Positions 24,705 through 33,145 of a DNA stretch of 58,894 nt are shown here, in pieces. Below the pieces are notes generated by a model. It searched no databases and was not told where the DNA came from. It saw only the letters and a program-made list of their open reading frames with translations. Origin of the DNA: Oscillospiraceae bacterium (GTDB taxonomy: Bacteria > Bacillota > Clostridia > Oscillospirales > Oscillospiraceae); contig JAFZDL010000078.1 of NCBI GenBank assembly GCA_017561205.1, positions 1 to 58,894 on the forward strand, written 5' to 3'. The translations under genes and the position numbers were made by a program. Numbering within the stretch: position 1 is the first letter of the stretch; the number at the start of each line of letters is the position of its first letter.

Positions 24705-24733
24705 TTGCAAAATTGAATGTTTTATGCTATAAT
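24705..24733 (+). promoter_or_regulatory. Promoter of repeat A copy 2 / aminotransferase operon
   Basis: TTGCAA (24705-24710), a 17-base spacer and an extended TGCTATAAT -10 (TATAAT 24728-24733). The spacer sequence differs from copy 1 while the -10 and downstream repeat are conserved. Confidence 0.7.
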
Positions 24734-24938
24734 AAGTCATCCGAACCGCAGGACCACTCACTTCAAGATTTTGCTGTCAGAAAAATAGTGACAGCAGGTT
24801 TTGACAGCAAAAACCTTTGATAATACGGATAATAGAGATCATTCGCATACAAAGAGTTCCTATTATCGTCGAAAACGAGAACTTTTTGGTAGGTTTCGGT
24901 ACATACGATATTGAGTGGGAATGACCCCGTGTGGCTAT
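24726..24938 (+). repeat. Dispersed repeat A, copy 2, forming the 5' leader of the aminotransferase gene
   Basis: It matches 242-454 over nearly its full length. Here no terminator follows; the repeat ends about 50 bases before the aminotransferase ATG, so it is transcribed as a ~250-nt mRNA leader. It has the same inverted repeats as copy 1. Confidence 0.75.
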
Positions 24939-24988
24939 GTGGTTTTGAATTACAAATGAGCATGATTTCTATTAAGGAGGAAACTGTA

Positions 24989-26155
24989 ATGGCAAAAAAA
25001 TGGATTTCTAAGCGTTCTCAAGTCATTGGCCGGACTAAGATCCGGATGATGTATGAACTGGAAACAATGTATGATGATGTGGTCTCTTTTACTGTAGGTG
25101 AGCCGGATTTCCATACTCCCCAGCATATTGTAGATGCCTGCCTTGCTTCTTTGGAGAACCACCGTACCGGTTATGCTCCCAATCAAGGTGTTATGGAACT
25201 GCGCAAGGCGATCTCTGAACGCATTGCCCAGACCCATGGTGTTGTTTATGATCCGGAAACCGAGATCATTGTGACTGCTGGCGGTATGAACGCACTGCGT
25301 TCTGCTGCAGAGGCACTGTTTGATCCCGATGATGAAGTCATCATTTCCAATCCCTACTGGTGCAACCACATGCATCATCCTTTGCTGGAAATGGCAAAGG
25401 CTGTGCAGGTACCTGTGTGGGAAAAGGACAACTATATGTACGATGTGGAGTCTTTGGAACAGTACGTGACGCCCAAAACAAAAGCCATCATGCTGAACTC
25501 TCCGTCCAATCCCACCGGCGGTGTCATCAGCAAAGAGCAGATTGAGGCGCTGTGCAAGTTCTGCATCGACCATGATCTGTTCCTGATCAGCGATGAGGTC
25601 TATGAGCACATCATTTATGATGATCTGAAATTCTATTCTCCCGTTATGTTTGAAAATATGCGGGAGCGTACATTGATCTGCAGTTCTCTGTCCAAGAGCT
25701 ACGCTATGACAGGTTGGCGCTTAGGCTATGCCGCAGGCCCCAAAGAAGTCATCGGCGCTATGCTGCGGATCAATGAAAATACCATCGCCAGCCCCACAAC
25801 CTTTGTACAGGATGCGGCAGTCGCTGCGCTGCGAGGCCCTCAGGATGCCCGGGATGCCATGGTCCGGACGTTTGAGAAGCGCCGGGATCTGTTGTTTGAG
25901 CATATCAACGCGATCCCCGGTCTGCGCTGCAGCAAGCCTCAGGGTGCATTCTATGCCTTTGTTGATATCCGGGGTACAGGCCTTAGCAGCGAAGAGTTCA
26001 GCGTTCGCCTCCTGAAAGAGCAACAGGTTAGCGTAACGCCGGGCGACGGCTTTGGTAGTGCCGGCGAAGGATATGTCAGAATGTCCTATGCGCTTTCTAC
26101 AGAGCTTCTGCTGGAAGGCATGAAGCGAATCCGCGCCTTTGTGGAGTCTTTGTAA
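24989..26155 (+). CDS. Pyridoxal-phosphate aminotransferase, class I/II (388 aa)
   Basis: A fold-type I aminotransferase of the aspartate/aromatic group. Landmarks are FTVGEPDFHTPQHI, YAPNQGVMELRKAI, the cofactor-binding NSPSNPTGG and ISDEVYEH, and SLSKSYAMTGWRLGY with the Schiff-base Lys. Substrate cannot be fixed from sequence; aspartate, aromatic amino acids or alanine are all possible. AAGGAGG lies 8 bases before ATG 24989. It is followed after 29 bases by an HpcH/HpaI-type aldolase, suggesting the two act in sequence on a keto acid. Confidence 0.9.
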   Translation: MAKKWISKRSQVIGRTKIRMMYELETMYDDVVSFTVGEPDFHTPQHIVDACLASLENHRTGYAPNQGVMELRKAISERIAQTHGVVYDPETEIIVTAGGMNALRSAAEALFDPDDEVIISNPYWCNHMHHPLLEMAKAVQVPVWEKDNYMYDVESLEQYVTPKTKAIMLNSPSNPTGGVISKEQIEALCKFCIDHDLFLISDEVYEHIIYDDLKFYSPVMFENMRERTLICSSLSKSYAMTGWRLGYAAGPKEVIGAMLRINENTIASPTTFVQDAAVAALRGPQDARDAMVRTFEKRRDLLFEHINAIPGLRCSKPQGAFYAFVDIRGTGLSSEEFSVRLLKEQQVSVTPGDGFGSAGEGYVRMSYALSTELLLEGMKRIRAFVESL

Positions 26156-26184
26156 CGCATTGAGCGAAAAGTGAGGAGTAAATT

Positions 26185-26964
26185 ATGAGCAAACTGGAAG
26201 CTTTGAAAGCAAAACTGCAGAATAAAGAACCCATTATTTTCAGCATCATCGGCAATGTGGCATGGTCCGGTCTGGTTCAGAAGGCTGCGGCTTTCGGCTT
26301 TGACGCTATGTCCTATGATCTGGAGCACGGTACTCTGTCCATTGAAACTGTGGAAGAGCATCTGCGTGTCTGCCGTCTGTGCGACCTGCCCAGCATTGTC
26401 CGTATCCCCGACTGTGTACCCAATATTATTTCCAAGACTCTGGATATGGGTGCTGACGGCTTGATTCTGCCCAGAGTAGAGTCTCTGGCACAGGTGGAAA
26501 CTGCGATCCGTGCAGCTCGCTATTATCCTCGCGGCCGTAAGGGCTGCGGCGGTTTCTCCAACCTCCGCGCAGAGGATCATGGCAGTGTTGCGAAGTACAA
26601 TGACAACCGTCTGCTGTTCGTGCAGATGGAATCCTATGAAGGCCTGGCAGTTCTGCCGGAAATTCTGGAAAAGTACCGGGATGAACTGGCCGGTGTCCTG
26701 ATCGGCCCCTATGATGCTTCCATCATGGTTGGTACGCCGCTGGATATTGTCAGTGATACCATGACCAAGTTTATCAAGGACGTATTCGATGTCTGCCATA
26801 AGTATGATATTTCCTGCGGCAGCTTCACCGACAACGGTCCTATGATTCCCCGTTACCGTGATCTGGGTGCCAACATTTACTGGGCAGGCACTGAGGTCTC
26901 CCTGATCTGCGAGGCTTACGGCAATCTGATGAATGATTTTCGCAAGGAAACTGCAGAGGGCTGA
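26185..26964 (+). CDS. HpcH/HpaI-family aldolase (259 aa)
   Basis: Class II pyruvate/oxaloacetate-type aldolases of this family cleave 2-keto-3-deoxy or 4-hydroxy-2-keto acids using a divalent metal. The protein has SYDLEHGTLSIETVEEHLR, the metal-site phrase ADGLILPRVESLAQVETAIRAARYYPRGRKG and FVQMESYEGL with the metal-binding Glu, and GPYDASIMVG in place of the usual GPNDLS. It forms an operon with the aminotransferase, so a likely product-substrate link is a hydroxy-keto acid made by transamination. The exact substrate is unknown. Confidence 0.85.
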   Translation: MSKLEALKAKLQNKEPIIFSIIGNVAWSGLVQKAAAFGFDAMSYDLEHGTLSIETVEEHLRVCRLCDLPSIVRIPDCVPNIISKTLDMGADGLILPRVESLAQVETAIRAARYYPRGRKGCGGFSNLRAEDHGSVAKYNDNRLLFVQMESYEGLAVLPEILEKYRDELAGVLIGPYDASIMVGTPLDIVSDTMTKFIKDVFDVCHKYDISCGSFTDNGPMIPRYRDLGANIYWAGTEVSLICEAYGNLMNDFRKETAEG

Positions 26965-27053
26965 GCAATAACCAAGCTGAAGATTGTTTTTTGATGGACA
27001 CATCTTATCGGCGGCAGCAATGAGAAATGCTAAGAAAATGTGTTGACCACGTG

Positions 27054-27090
27054 AAAGAGCTGGAGGTTATAACTCCAGCTCTTTATCTTT
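27054..27090 (+). terminator. Terminator after the aldolase gene
   Basis: AAAGAGCTGGAG pairs with CTCCAGCTCTTT around a 7-base loop, then a T-rich tail. It lies immediately before the truncated paralogue. Confidence 0.8.
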
Positions 27091-27282
27091 TATAAGGAGA
27101 CTAAAAAATGAAAAAGACAGTTAGAACACTTATTGTAATGGTAATATCAGTGTTAATGCTTACCATCGCAACCATCCCCGCAATGGCAGCGGACTTCGAT
27201 TCCGAGACCACAAACGACAATGTTTCCGACTTTATTAAGCAAATGTGCAAAGAATTGAAAGAATGTAACTATAAGGGAAATA

Positions 27283-27360
27283 TAATATCACTGAAACCGC
27301 AAGGTTTCAATATCACTTTTGTCTTGCAAAAATATCACTCCAACGAAGTTGGAATATCAC
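27283..27360 (+). repeat. AATATCAC-type hairpin repeats
   Basis: Four or five copies of ATATCACT are interleaved with small hairpins (GAAACC-gcaa-GGTTTC, CCAAC-gaa-GTTGG). The arrangement is irregular and short, unlike CRISPR. It resembles small palindromic repeats scattered through gut Clostridia genomes. Confidence 0.55.
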
Positions 27361-27400
27361 TAAAACCACTTGTATCTATTTCGTGCTCGAAAGTCAAACG

Positions 27401-27431
27401 AAAATCCGTTCTCGTAAGAGGGCGGATTTTT
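27401..27431 (+). terminator. Terminator-like hairpin
   Basis: AAAATCCG pairs with CGGATTTTT across a 14-base loop, followed by T's. Confidence 0.5.
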
Positions 27432-27921
27432 GTTTGTATTATTCACTATTCATTATTCATTAAAGAAGAACGGCTTTTCAATGAATAATGAATATTGAAG
27501 TCGCTTCGCTGATGAATAATGAATTGTAGGTTTTTCAATTCTGTATGCCTTTAGAATCCGAAAGCGGCTGTATTCGTCGATAAACGTGTACTGGAAATAG
27601 CCTTCGCCTTCTGCGTTTATTCGCAGAGGGCATTTTATACTTATCCCCACCGGGTTGTGCCAACGGACTTGGGGAACAGGCTAAATGGGCAATTTTTATA
27701 AGCACCTATATTAGACTGTTAATTGTATCTATGGAAATGTTTTTCATTCTACAAAGGGGAATAGTTAATGTTCTCCTATGATAGAAGTCTGTTAAAGAAC
27801 AAATTTGATTGTTCTATAACCCAATAAACAGGGGTTGTAAAATAGATCCGCTACGGGATTTACTGCGATTTTCCATTCCGCAATACGCCCGTAATTTTCT
27901 TATCTGTTCCGGTTATTCTTC
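27432..27921. other. Gene-free stretch with palindromes
   Basis: ATTCATTATTCATT (27448-27461) is inverted at 27480-27493, and GCTTCGC-containing short repeats follow to about 27525. Smaller hairpins (GAACAA/TTGTTC near 27797) occur further right. No frame with a ribosome binding site is seen; the tail may hold the terminator of the leftward cps genes. Confidence 0.4.
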
Positions 27922-28629
27922 TTAATTATCTTCCTCACTGCTGCCATCGCCGGAGTCATAACTATAACCGTAAGCTTTGCCGTAGTAGCTGTTCTTTTCT
28001 GCAAGATCTACACGGTTGAGGATGACACCCAGGATTTTAGCACCGGACTTTTCCAACTGCTGTTTTATGCGGCGCTCCAGCTTAAAGCTGTTATGCGTGG
28101 TGTCAACTACCATGATCACACCGTCCATAGCAGATGCCATAACCGCACAGTCAATGACTTGCCCCACAGGTGCTGCGTCCACAATTACATAGTCGAAGGT
28201 ATTTTTCAGCGCGGCGATCAACTTATCGAAGCTGGCATTTCCTAAAAGCTCCGCAGCATTTGGAACATGCGCACCGGCAAAAACAAGATACAGGCCCGGA
28301 ATATCGGTCTTATACAAAATCTCATTGGCATTGACCATACCGGAAAGGTAATGACTGAGTCCCTCAATTTTTCTGCGGACACGCATACGGCTGACCATAA
28401 CGCTTTTTCGCAGATCTGCATCCACCAGCAACACCTGTTTTCCTGCCTGCGCCAAAGAAGCCGCCAACTGAAAAGAAACCATAGATTTTCCTTCAGCGGC
28501 ACTGAAGCTGGTCAGTGCTACGGCTTTTACATCAGCCCCACTGAACATCAAGTTGGTACGCAAAGTCTTGAATGCCTCGGCAGTTCGGAATTCCTTTACT
28601 ACAAAACGACTGACTGCAATTTTTTCCAT
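27922..28629 (-). CDS. cpsD: Bacterial tyrosine kinase of the CpsD/CapB type (235 aa)
   Basis: A P-loop BY-kinase has Walker A SAAEGKS (about 43-49), Walker A' VLLVDADLRKS (about 67-77), and DYVIVDAAPVG as the Walker B segment. The C-terminus has the tyrosine cluster (NSYYGKAYGYSYDSG) that such kinases autophosphorylate. It normally works with the membrane activator encoded just upstream to control polysaccharide export. It is the last of three genes, cpsB-cpsC-cpsD; the gap to cpsC is 17 bases. No glycosyltransferase, flippase or polymerase gene accompanies it in this window. Confidence 0.9.
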   Translation of the reverse strand: MEKIAVSRFVVKEFRTAEAFKTLRTNLMFSGADVKAVALTSFSAAEGKSMVSFQLAASLAQAGKQVLLVDADLRKSVMVSRMRVRRKIEGLSHYLSGMVNANEILYKTDIPGLYLVFAGAHVPNAAELLGNASFDKLIAALKNTFDYVIVDAAPVGQVIDCAVMASAMDGVIMVVDTTHNSFKLERRIKQQLEKSGAKILGVILNRVDLAEKNSYYGKAYGYSYDSGDGSSEEDN

Positions 28630-28646
28630 GATAGTACCTCTTACTC

Positions 28647-29402
28647 TTACTGGGCAGATCTAGCAGAAGCCCTCTTGCTGCTGTGTTTTTTGGATGCGCG
28701 ACTGGCATCCAGCACACTCATTTCCGTGGACATAGGGATCACACCCAATGTGCCCAGGCCTAAATACCGCGTGACATCCTCTTCTGTGCGTATCGTTTCG
28801 TCAAGAATATAGATGACCGCATAGATACCAATAACTGCCACAAGGCCCAAAGTTGCTGCCAAAACGGTATTGCGCATAGCGTTCGGGCTGGAAGGCTCCT
28901 GAGGTACTTCTGCTTCATAAACTGTCTGAACAGCACTGACATCCATGATCTGTTTGATCTGAGCAGAAGCCACTTCCCTTACCGTATTGGCAATATCCGC
29001 AGCCATTTGGGGATTTGTATCCGTAATATTGATCTGCAGGACACGGGTATTCTCCGGGGATGTAACCTGGATCTTTGCAGAAAGCGCAGACGGCTTCATG
29101 TCCAAGCCAAGTCGGCTGATGACCTCTTTTGTCACATTCTGACCGGTGATCAATGCTTTATAGTCATTCATAACATAAGCAGCGACCTGAAAATCGGAGG
29201 CAACCACGTTGTTTTCGTTAGAACGATTCAGCACATACATGCGAGTATTGGTGGTATACTCCAGTGCAACGAACAGCTTTGTTCCCACAAAACCCGCTAC
29301 CGCGCAAACCAGACAAACAGCAACGATCACGATGACCTTCTTTTTTAAATAATAGAGCAATTCCAGCAGATCGATTTCCATTTCTTCTTTGTTTCTCTCC
29401 AT
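28647..29402 (-). CDS. cpsC: Polysaccharide chain-length/kinase activator protein, Wzz/CpsC family (251 aa)
   Basis: The Wzz layout is clear: an N-terminal membrane helix (VIVIVAVCLVCAVAGFVGTKLF, ~24-45), an outside domain, and a second helix (TVLAATLGLVAVIGIYAVIYIL, ~175-198). A short basic cytoplasmic tail would dock the CpsD kinase. The start is ATG 29402 with GAGGAG 7 bases before; an earlier in-frame ATG at 29423 lacks a site. It lies 10 bases after the cpsB stop. Confidence 0.88.
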   Translation of the reverse strand: MERNKEEMEIDLLELLYYLKKKVIVIVAVCLVCAVAGFVGTKLFVALEYTTNTRMYVLNRSNENNVVASDFQVAAYVMNDYKALITGQNVTKEVISRLGLDMKPSALSAKIQVTSPENTRVLQINITDTNPQMAADIANTVREVASAQIKQIMDVSAVQTVYEAEVPQEPSSPNAMRNTVLAATLGLVAVIGIYAVIYILDETIRTEEDVTRYLGLGTLGVIPMSTEMSVLDASRASKKHSSKRASARSAQ

Positions 29403-29412
29403 GAGATTCTCC

Positions 29413-30141
29413 TCATTCCACAATTCTATCCTCTATGACTGCCTGTGCGTTGTCGTAAAACAACATGGCAGCATATTTTGCGCCGTATTTTTTATGCACC
29501 TTCAAAAAGCACTCCTGTAATACAGGCGGACGGTACTCCGTATCGTGGGCATCCGATGCCACGAAATGCACCATTTCGTTTTTCAGCAGCTTATGACAAA
29601 ACCGCTTGATCCCAAAGCCGTTTTTGCCCAGGATGCTGTCTGCATTCAGCTGCAGCAGTGCGCCCATGTGTAGCAGCTCCTCCGGAAGATCCGGTTCCTC
29701 TCTGACAATATCACAGCGTTCCACGTGCGCTACGATAGGAACAAAACCGCTGTGTATGGTTTCCGCCACGCCATTGACGATCTGTGCACGCAAGGAAGTG
29801 TTTTGAAATTCCAGCAGCACATACTGAGAATCATTTATGCACATCACATTGCTCTGATACATTGCCACCGGCGCGTCGGTTTCATAAGCGATTTCCTGCC
29901 CCAAATAAAGCTGCATGCCGGGAAGCTCAGAATTCACCATTTCCTGCAGCCAGGCAAAATTCTCTTTTAACACACCCGGCGTATTCTGCTTGTACGTTCC
30001 CCGGTAGTGGGGTGTCAGGATAACGGTCCTTGTGCCGTATTTCCATGCTGTACGCAACATACGCAATGCTTGCGACAGATCCTGCGCGCCATCGTCCACA
30101 CCCGGAAGGATATGGGTATGTATATCGGTAAAACCTCTCAT
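29413..30141 (-). CDS. cpsB: Tyrosine-protein phosphatase, PHP type (CpsB/CapC/YwqE family)
   Basis: It is a metal-dependent phosphatase that reverses CpsD phosphorylation. The PHP metal site is visible as TDIHTHILPGVDDGAQD at the N-terminus, LTPHYRG, AHVERCD and ASDAHDTEYR. Length is 242 residues, typical of the family. ATG 30141 follows GGAGAG; the frame extends to 30162 without a site. It is the first gene of the cps regulatory operon. Confidence 0.92.
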   Translation of the reverse strand: MRGFTDIHTHILPGVDDGAQDLSQALRMLRTAWKYGTRTVILTPHYRGTYKQNTPGVLKENFAWLQEMVNSELPGMQLYLGQEIAYETDAPVAMYQSNVMCINDSQYVLLEFQNTSLRAQIVNGVAETIHSGFVPIVAHVERCDIVREEPDLPEELLHMGALLQLNADSILGKNGFGIKRFCHKLLKNEMVHFVASDAHDTEYRPPVLQECFLKVHKKYGAKYAAMLFYDNAQAVIEDRIVE

Positions 30142-30197
30142 GTTTGCTCTCCAAAGCAGCATTCCGCTTTCATTTCAGCCATGTTTTAACGTTTTGT

Positions 30198-30226
30198 ATT
30201 ATACGACAGAAGCGATATAAACGCAA
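30198..30226 (-). promoter_or_regulatory. Promoter of the cpsBCD operon
   Basis: Leftward TTGCGT (30221-30226), a 17-base spacer, TATAAT (30198-30203). Confidence 0.6.
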
Positions 30227-30371
30227 CCCCAATTGTGTACAAATAACTGTGTGCTGCCGCAAAGTCTTTTATCGTATTTCGACAATTCGTCTGCTTTTTT
30301 CCGTCATTCGTCTGCTCAGGATGACAGAGAAGAAGATTTATCAGTTATGCATTATGATTGCTTTGCAAGTA

Positions 30372-30508
30372 TTGACAGCATTATGACAGCAAAAAAATAT
30401 TGAAGATGCTCTGCTTTTTAAGGCAGAGCATCTTTTGTTTGGTTAACTTTGGTCAACAAAAAGAAAGTACCTCGCATCTGATTAAATTCAGATGTGAGGT
30501 GCTTTTTA
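30372..30508. other. Two tandem recombination-type sites, each followed by a terminator hairpin
   Basis: TTGACAGCA/ATGACAGCA with an 11-base period (30372-30394) is followed by AAGATGCTCTGC/GCAGAGCATCTT (30403-30434). GGTTAAC/GGTCAAC with a 10-base period (30441-30457) is followed by a stem at 30465-30504 (CATCTG/CAGATG core). The second stem is 40 bases from the lysA stop and probably terminates lysA. Two different element scars appear to lie side by side. Confidence 0.5.
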
Positions 30509-30544
30509 TATTACCTTACAGAATTATCATTTGGCATAGGGCTG

Positions 30545-31840
30545 TTACTGATCACAAAGGAGCAAATCTTCGTAAGTTTCCCGGCGAACTGCTATATAAG
30601 GCCCATTTTGTCCAATCATAACCACCGGCGGGCGAGGCACTCGGTTATAGTTGGAGGCCATAGAATAGTTATAAGCGCCTGTGGTCAGAACCGCCAGAAT
30701 ATCTCCCCGAACAGGACGGGGCAATGTAATGTTTTCCTGAATCAGGTCACCACTTTCACAGCAACGGCCCGCTACGGTACATACAAAATCTGCGCATTCG
30801 TTCATCTTTCCAGCGTTATACACGGTGTATGGAGACTGGTACAGCGTGTACCGGGGATTATCTGTCATACCGCCGTCGATGCCAACAAAATTTTTGAATC
30901 CCGGAATTTCCTTGGTGCCGGTAACACTGTAGAGGGTGATGCCAGAATCCGCTACGATACTGCGGCCCGGCTCCATCAGGATCGCAGGAGGGGCAATCTG
31001 CAGCTGCTGGCACAAAGCAGTAATATACGCACCAATCTTTTGAATCGTGCCGGCGTAATCTATTTTGCCCTGCTCTTCGGTGTATGGTACGCCCATACCA
31101 CCGCCAAGATTGACCACTTTGGCCGTGTGACCATACTGCTTTTGCATATCCGCTACAAAAGTGAGCATATTTGTGGCTGTATCGCAAAACAACGCTTCAT
31201 CAAACAACTGAGAGCCCACGTGGCAATGGTACCCCCACAGGATGATATTCTTCTTTGCAAGTGTCTTTCCAACCAGCTTGGTGGCCTGACCGGTCTCAAT
31301 GGCCACACCGAACTTAGAGTCTACGCGACCGGTGTTGATCTTCTCATGGGTGTGGGGATCAATACCGGGAGCAAGGCGCAGCAGTATCTTTTGACAGATG
31401 CCCTGACGAGCGGCTTCTGCATCGATGGCATCCAGTTCATCAGCATTATCGCAGATAAAAAAGCCAATCTTATGTTCCATGGCAAAGCGAATATCCTCAT
31501 CTGTCTTGCTGCTGCCGTGGAAATAGGCATTTTCCATAGGGAAGCCTGCCTTGACGGCGGTATACAACTCACCGGGAGAGACAACATCGACCCCCATATT
31601 TTCCTCTTTCATAATTTGGTAGATCCGCTTGATGCTCATGGCTTTGCTGGCATACAGCGGGTGAGAGCCGGCAGGAAGGTAAGCGGCCATAGCTTTCTGA
31701 TATTCTCGGCACCGCTGACGAATCCGATTTTCGTCCATCACAAATAGGGCTGTGCCGAATTCTTTTGCCAGTTCCAGTGTATCGTATCCTGCAAATAACA
31801 AATGTCCATCCAAATTTACAGAAAGGTTCTCGTAGATCAT
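30545..31840 (-). CDS. lysA: Diaminopimelate decarboxylase
   Basis: It removes CO2 from meso-diaminopimelate to give L-lysine, the last step of the pathway. A PLP-dependent alanine-racemase-fold enzyme of 431 residues, it has the cofactor Lys in YASKAMS (~62-68), HVGSQ, NLGGGMGVPYT, EPGRSIVADSG, and the C-terminal C-E-S-G-D segment CCESGDLI that completes the active site. It is the last gene of the lysine operon, separated from ddh by a MITE-like element whose left end abuts its AAGGAG site. Confidence 0.94.
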   Translation of the reverse strand: MIYENLSVNLDGHLLFAGYDTLELAKEFGTALFVMDENRIRQRCREYQKAMAAYLPAGSHPLYASKAMSIKRIYQIMKEENMGVDVVSPGELYTAVKAGFPMENAYFHGSSKTDEDIRFAMEHKIGFFICDNADELDAIDAEAARQGICQKILLRLAPGIDPHTHEKINTGRVDSKFGVAIETGQATKLVGKTLAKKNIILWGYHCHVGSQLFDEALFCDTATNMLTFVADMQKQYGHTAKVVNLGGGMGVPYTEEQGKIDYAGTIQKIGAYITALCQQLQIAPPAILMEPGRSIVADSGITLYSVTGTKEIPGFKNFVGIDGGMTDNPRYTLYQSPYTVYNAGKMNECADFVCTVAGRCCESGDLIQENITLPRPVRGDILAVLTTGAYNYSMASNYNRVPRPPVVMIGQNGPYIAVRRETYEDLLLCDQ

Positions 31841-31857
31841 ATTATTGTCTTTCTCCT

Positions 31858-32130
31858 TAGCCTGGCCAATATAATCCGAACCCGCCTAAGGGTGCGTCTG
31901 ATTGGCTCAGTCGTCATTATATTCATTGATGGGCGTCAGCCCATCGGCTTCCTATGCTTCGCCTGATCCATTCATCCATCCCCCTTAAGTCGCAGATTCC
32001 TGAGCTACGGGGCGGTTCTAAGGCAAGGCACCGCTTCGCAGATGGGCTTGCCGCCCTTCAAGAAGCGGCAACGAGGCATTGGGACTGCCCCGCAGCTCAG
32101 GAACGGGTTCGGATTATATTGGTCAGGCTA
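31858..32130. mobile_element. MITE-like palindromic element between ddh and lysA (~273 bp)
   Basis: The ends are ~26-bp inverted repeats with one mismatch. The left begins TAGCCTGGCCAATATAATCC (from 31858) and the right is its inverse ending at 32130. Inside, a second inverted pair (TTCCTGAGCTACGGGGCGG near 31998 and its partner near 32083) makes the whole element nearly self-complementary. No transposase is encoded. The outermost TAG of the right end is the stop codon of ddh, and the left end touches the lysA ribosome binding site. Confidence 0.75.
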
Positions 32131-33111
32131 CAGTAAATGTGCAAGCATTTCCTCTCTGGACAGGCTGCTTAGATCTGCAGGTGCGATATCCAGCACCGTC
32201 TTACAACCCCGTTCACCCCGGTCATACATTTTTACCGCAGCTCGGGCAGTGGCTACCAGCATGCTGGCAGTAAACTGGGGATTGGAGTCCAGCGTAAGTT
32301 TATATTCAATGGTCTGACGGTTTTCACCGTTCCAACCGGTAACACCGCTGCGAATCACACTGCCGCCGTGTGGCAAACCGCTGTGATCTCGCTTAAGCTC
32401 TTCCGCGGTAACGAATTCCACTGTGGTATCGTAGTCGGCAAAGTAATTTGGCATTGTCTTGATGGCGGTTTCGATAGCTGCCTTATCGGCGTTTTCCTCT
32501 GCCACTACATAACAGTAGCGGGTGTGCTTCTGCCGGGTTGTCAATTCCGGATCCTCACCATTACGAACTGCTTCCATTGCCTCCGGCACAGGAATCGTAT
32601 ACTGGCGGCAATCCGCTACACCGGGAATTCTGCGCACAGCATCGGAATGTCCTTGGCTGACACCCTTGCCCCAGAAGGTATAGTCTTTTCCTTCCGGTAG
32701 TACTGCTCCGCCGTATAGCCGGTTGATGGAGAACAGACCGGGATCCCAACCTACAGAGATCACTGCAATATGATTTCCTTCCCGTGCGGCAGCATCCACT
32801 GCAGCATAATGGGTGGGAATATTTCCGTGATTGTCAAAACTGTCGATTACATTGAACTTCCGGGCAATGGCTGGCGTCATGACCGGCAGGTCTGTAGCGC
32901 TACCCCCGCAGAGAATCAGCACGTCCAACTTATCCTCCCAATCTGCCAGCGCATCCATAGACAGCACCGGTACATCTGAGGTCTGAAGAATCACTGTGGA
33001 AGGATCCCGCCGCGTAAATACGGCGCACAGGTTCATATCTTTGTTTTGGTGGGCAGCTGCTTCCACGCCACGGCCCAAATTACCATAACCTACAATGGCT
33101 AAACGAATCAT
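32128..33111 (-). CDS. ddh: meso-Diaminopimelate dehydrogenase
   Basis: It makes meso-diaminopimelate directly from tetrahydrodipicolinate, ammonia and NADPH, bypassing the succinylase or acetylase branch. The Rossmann start MIRLAIVGYGNLGRGVE, LILCGGSATDLP, DSFDNHGNIP, SVGWDPGLFS and FWGKGVSQGHSDAVRRI are characteristic; length 327 is normal. It follows dapB after 34 bases and uses the same strand. The dehydrogenase route is typical of many anaerobic Clostridia and agrees with the absence of dapD/dapE-type genes here. Confidence 0.94.
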   Translation of the reverse strand: MIRLAIVGYGNLGRGVEAAAHQNKDMNLCAVFTRRDPSTVILQTSDVPVLSMDALADWEDKLDVLILCGGSATDLPVMTPAIARKFNVIDSFDNHGNIPTHYAAVDAAAREGNHIAVISVGWDPGLFSINRLYGGAVLPEGKDYTFWGKGVSQGHSDAVRRIPGVADCRQYTIPVPEAMEAVRNGEDPELTTRQKHTRYCYVVAEENADKAAIETAIKTMPNYFADYDTTVEFVTAEELKRDHSGLPHGGSVIRSGVTGWNGENRQTIEYKLTLDSNPQFTASMLVATARAAVKMYDRGERGCKTVLDIAPADLSSLSREEMLAHLL

Positions 33112-33145
33112 AAAAACTCTCCTTTACGAATGCATAGGGGAACGA

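Larger units (their letters stand above)
27108..27488 (+). pseudogene. Truncated copy of the exported coiled-coil gene at 21148
   Basis: The ribosome binding site and the first ~45 codons (MKKTVRTLIVMVISVLMLT...FDSET...SDFI) match the start of 21148-21810 closely. After about 27240 the similarity stops, and the frame runs through short dispersed repeats and a terminator to a fortuitous stop at 27488. The intact gene's coiled coil, membrane helices and zinc ribbon are absent. It could still produce a short secreted peptide, but it reads as a partial duplication broken by repeat insertion. Confidence 0.65.

Noticed and set aside
27283-27360. ATATCACT repeats as a CRISPR array
   Set aside because: Repeat words are only ~8 bases, spacing is irregular and short hairpins replace spacers; no cas genes are present.
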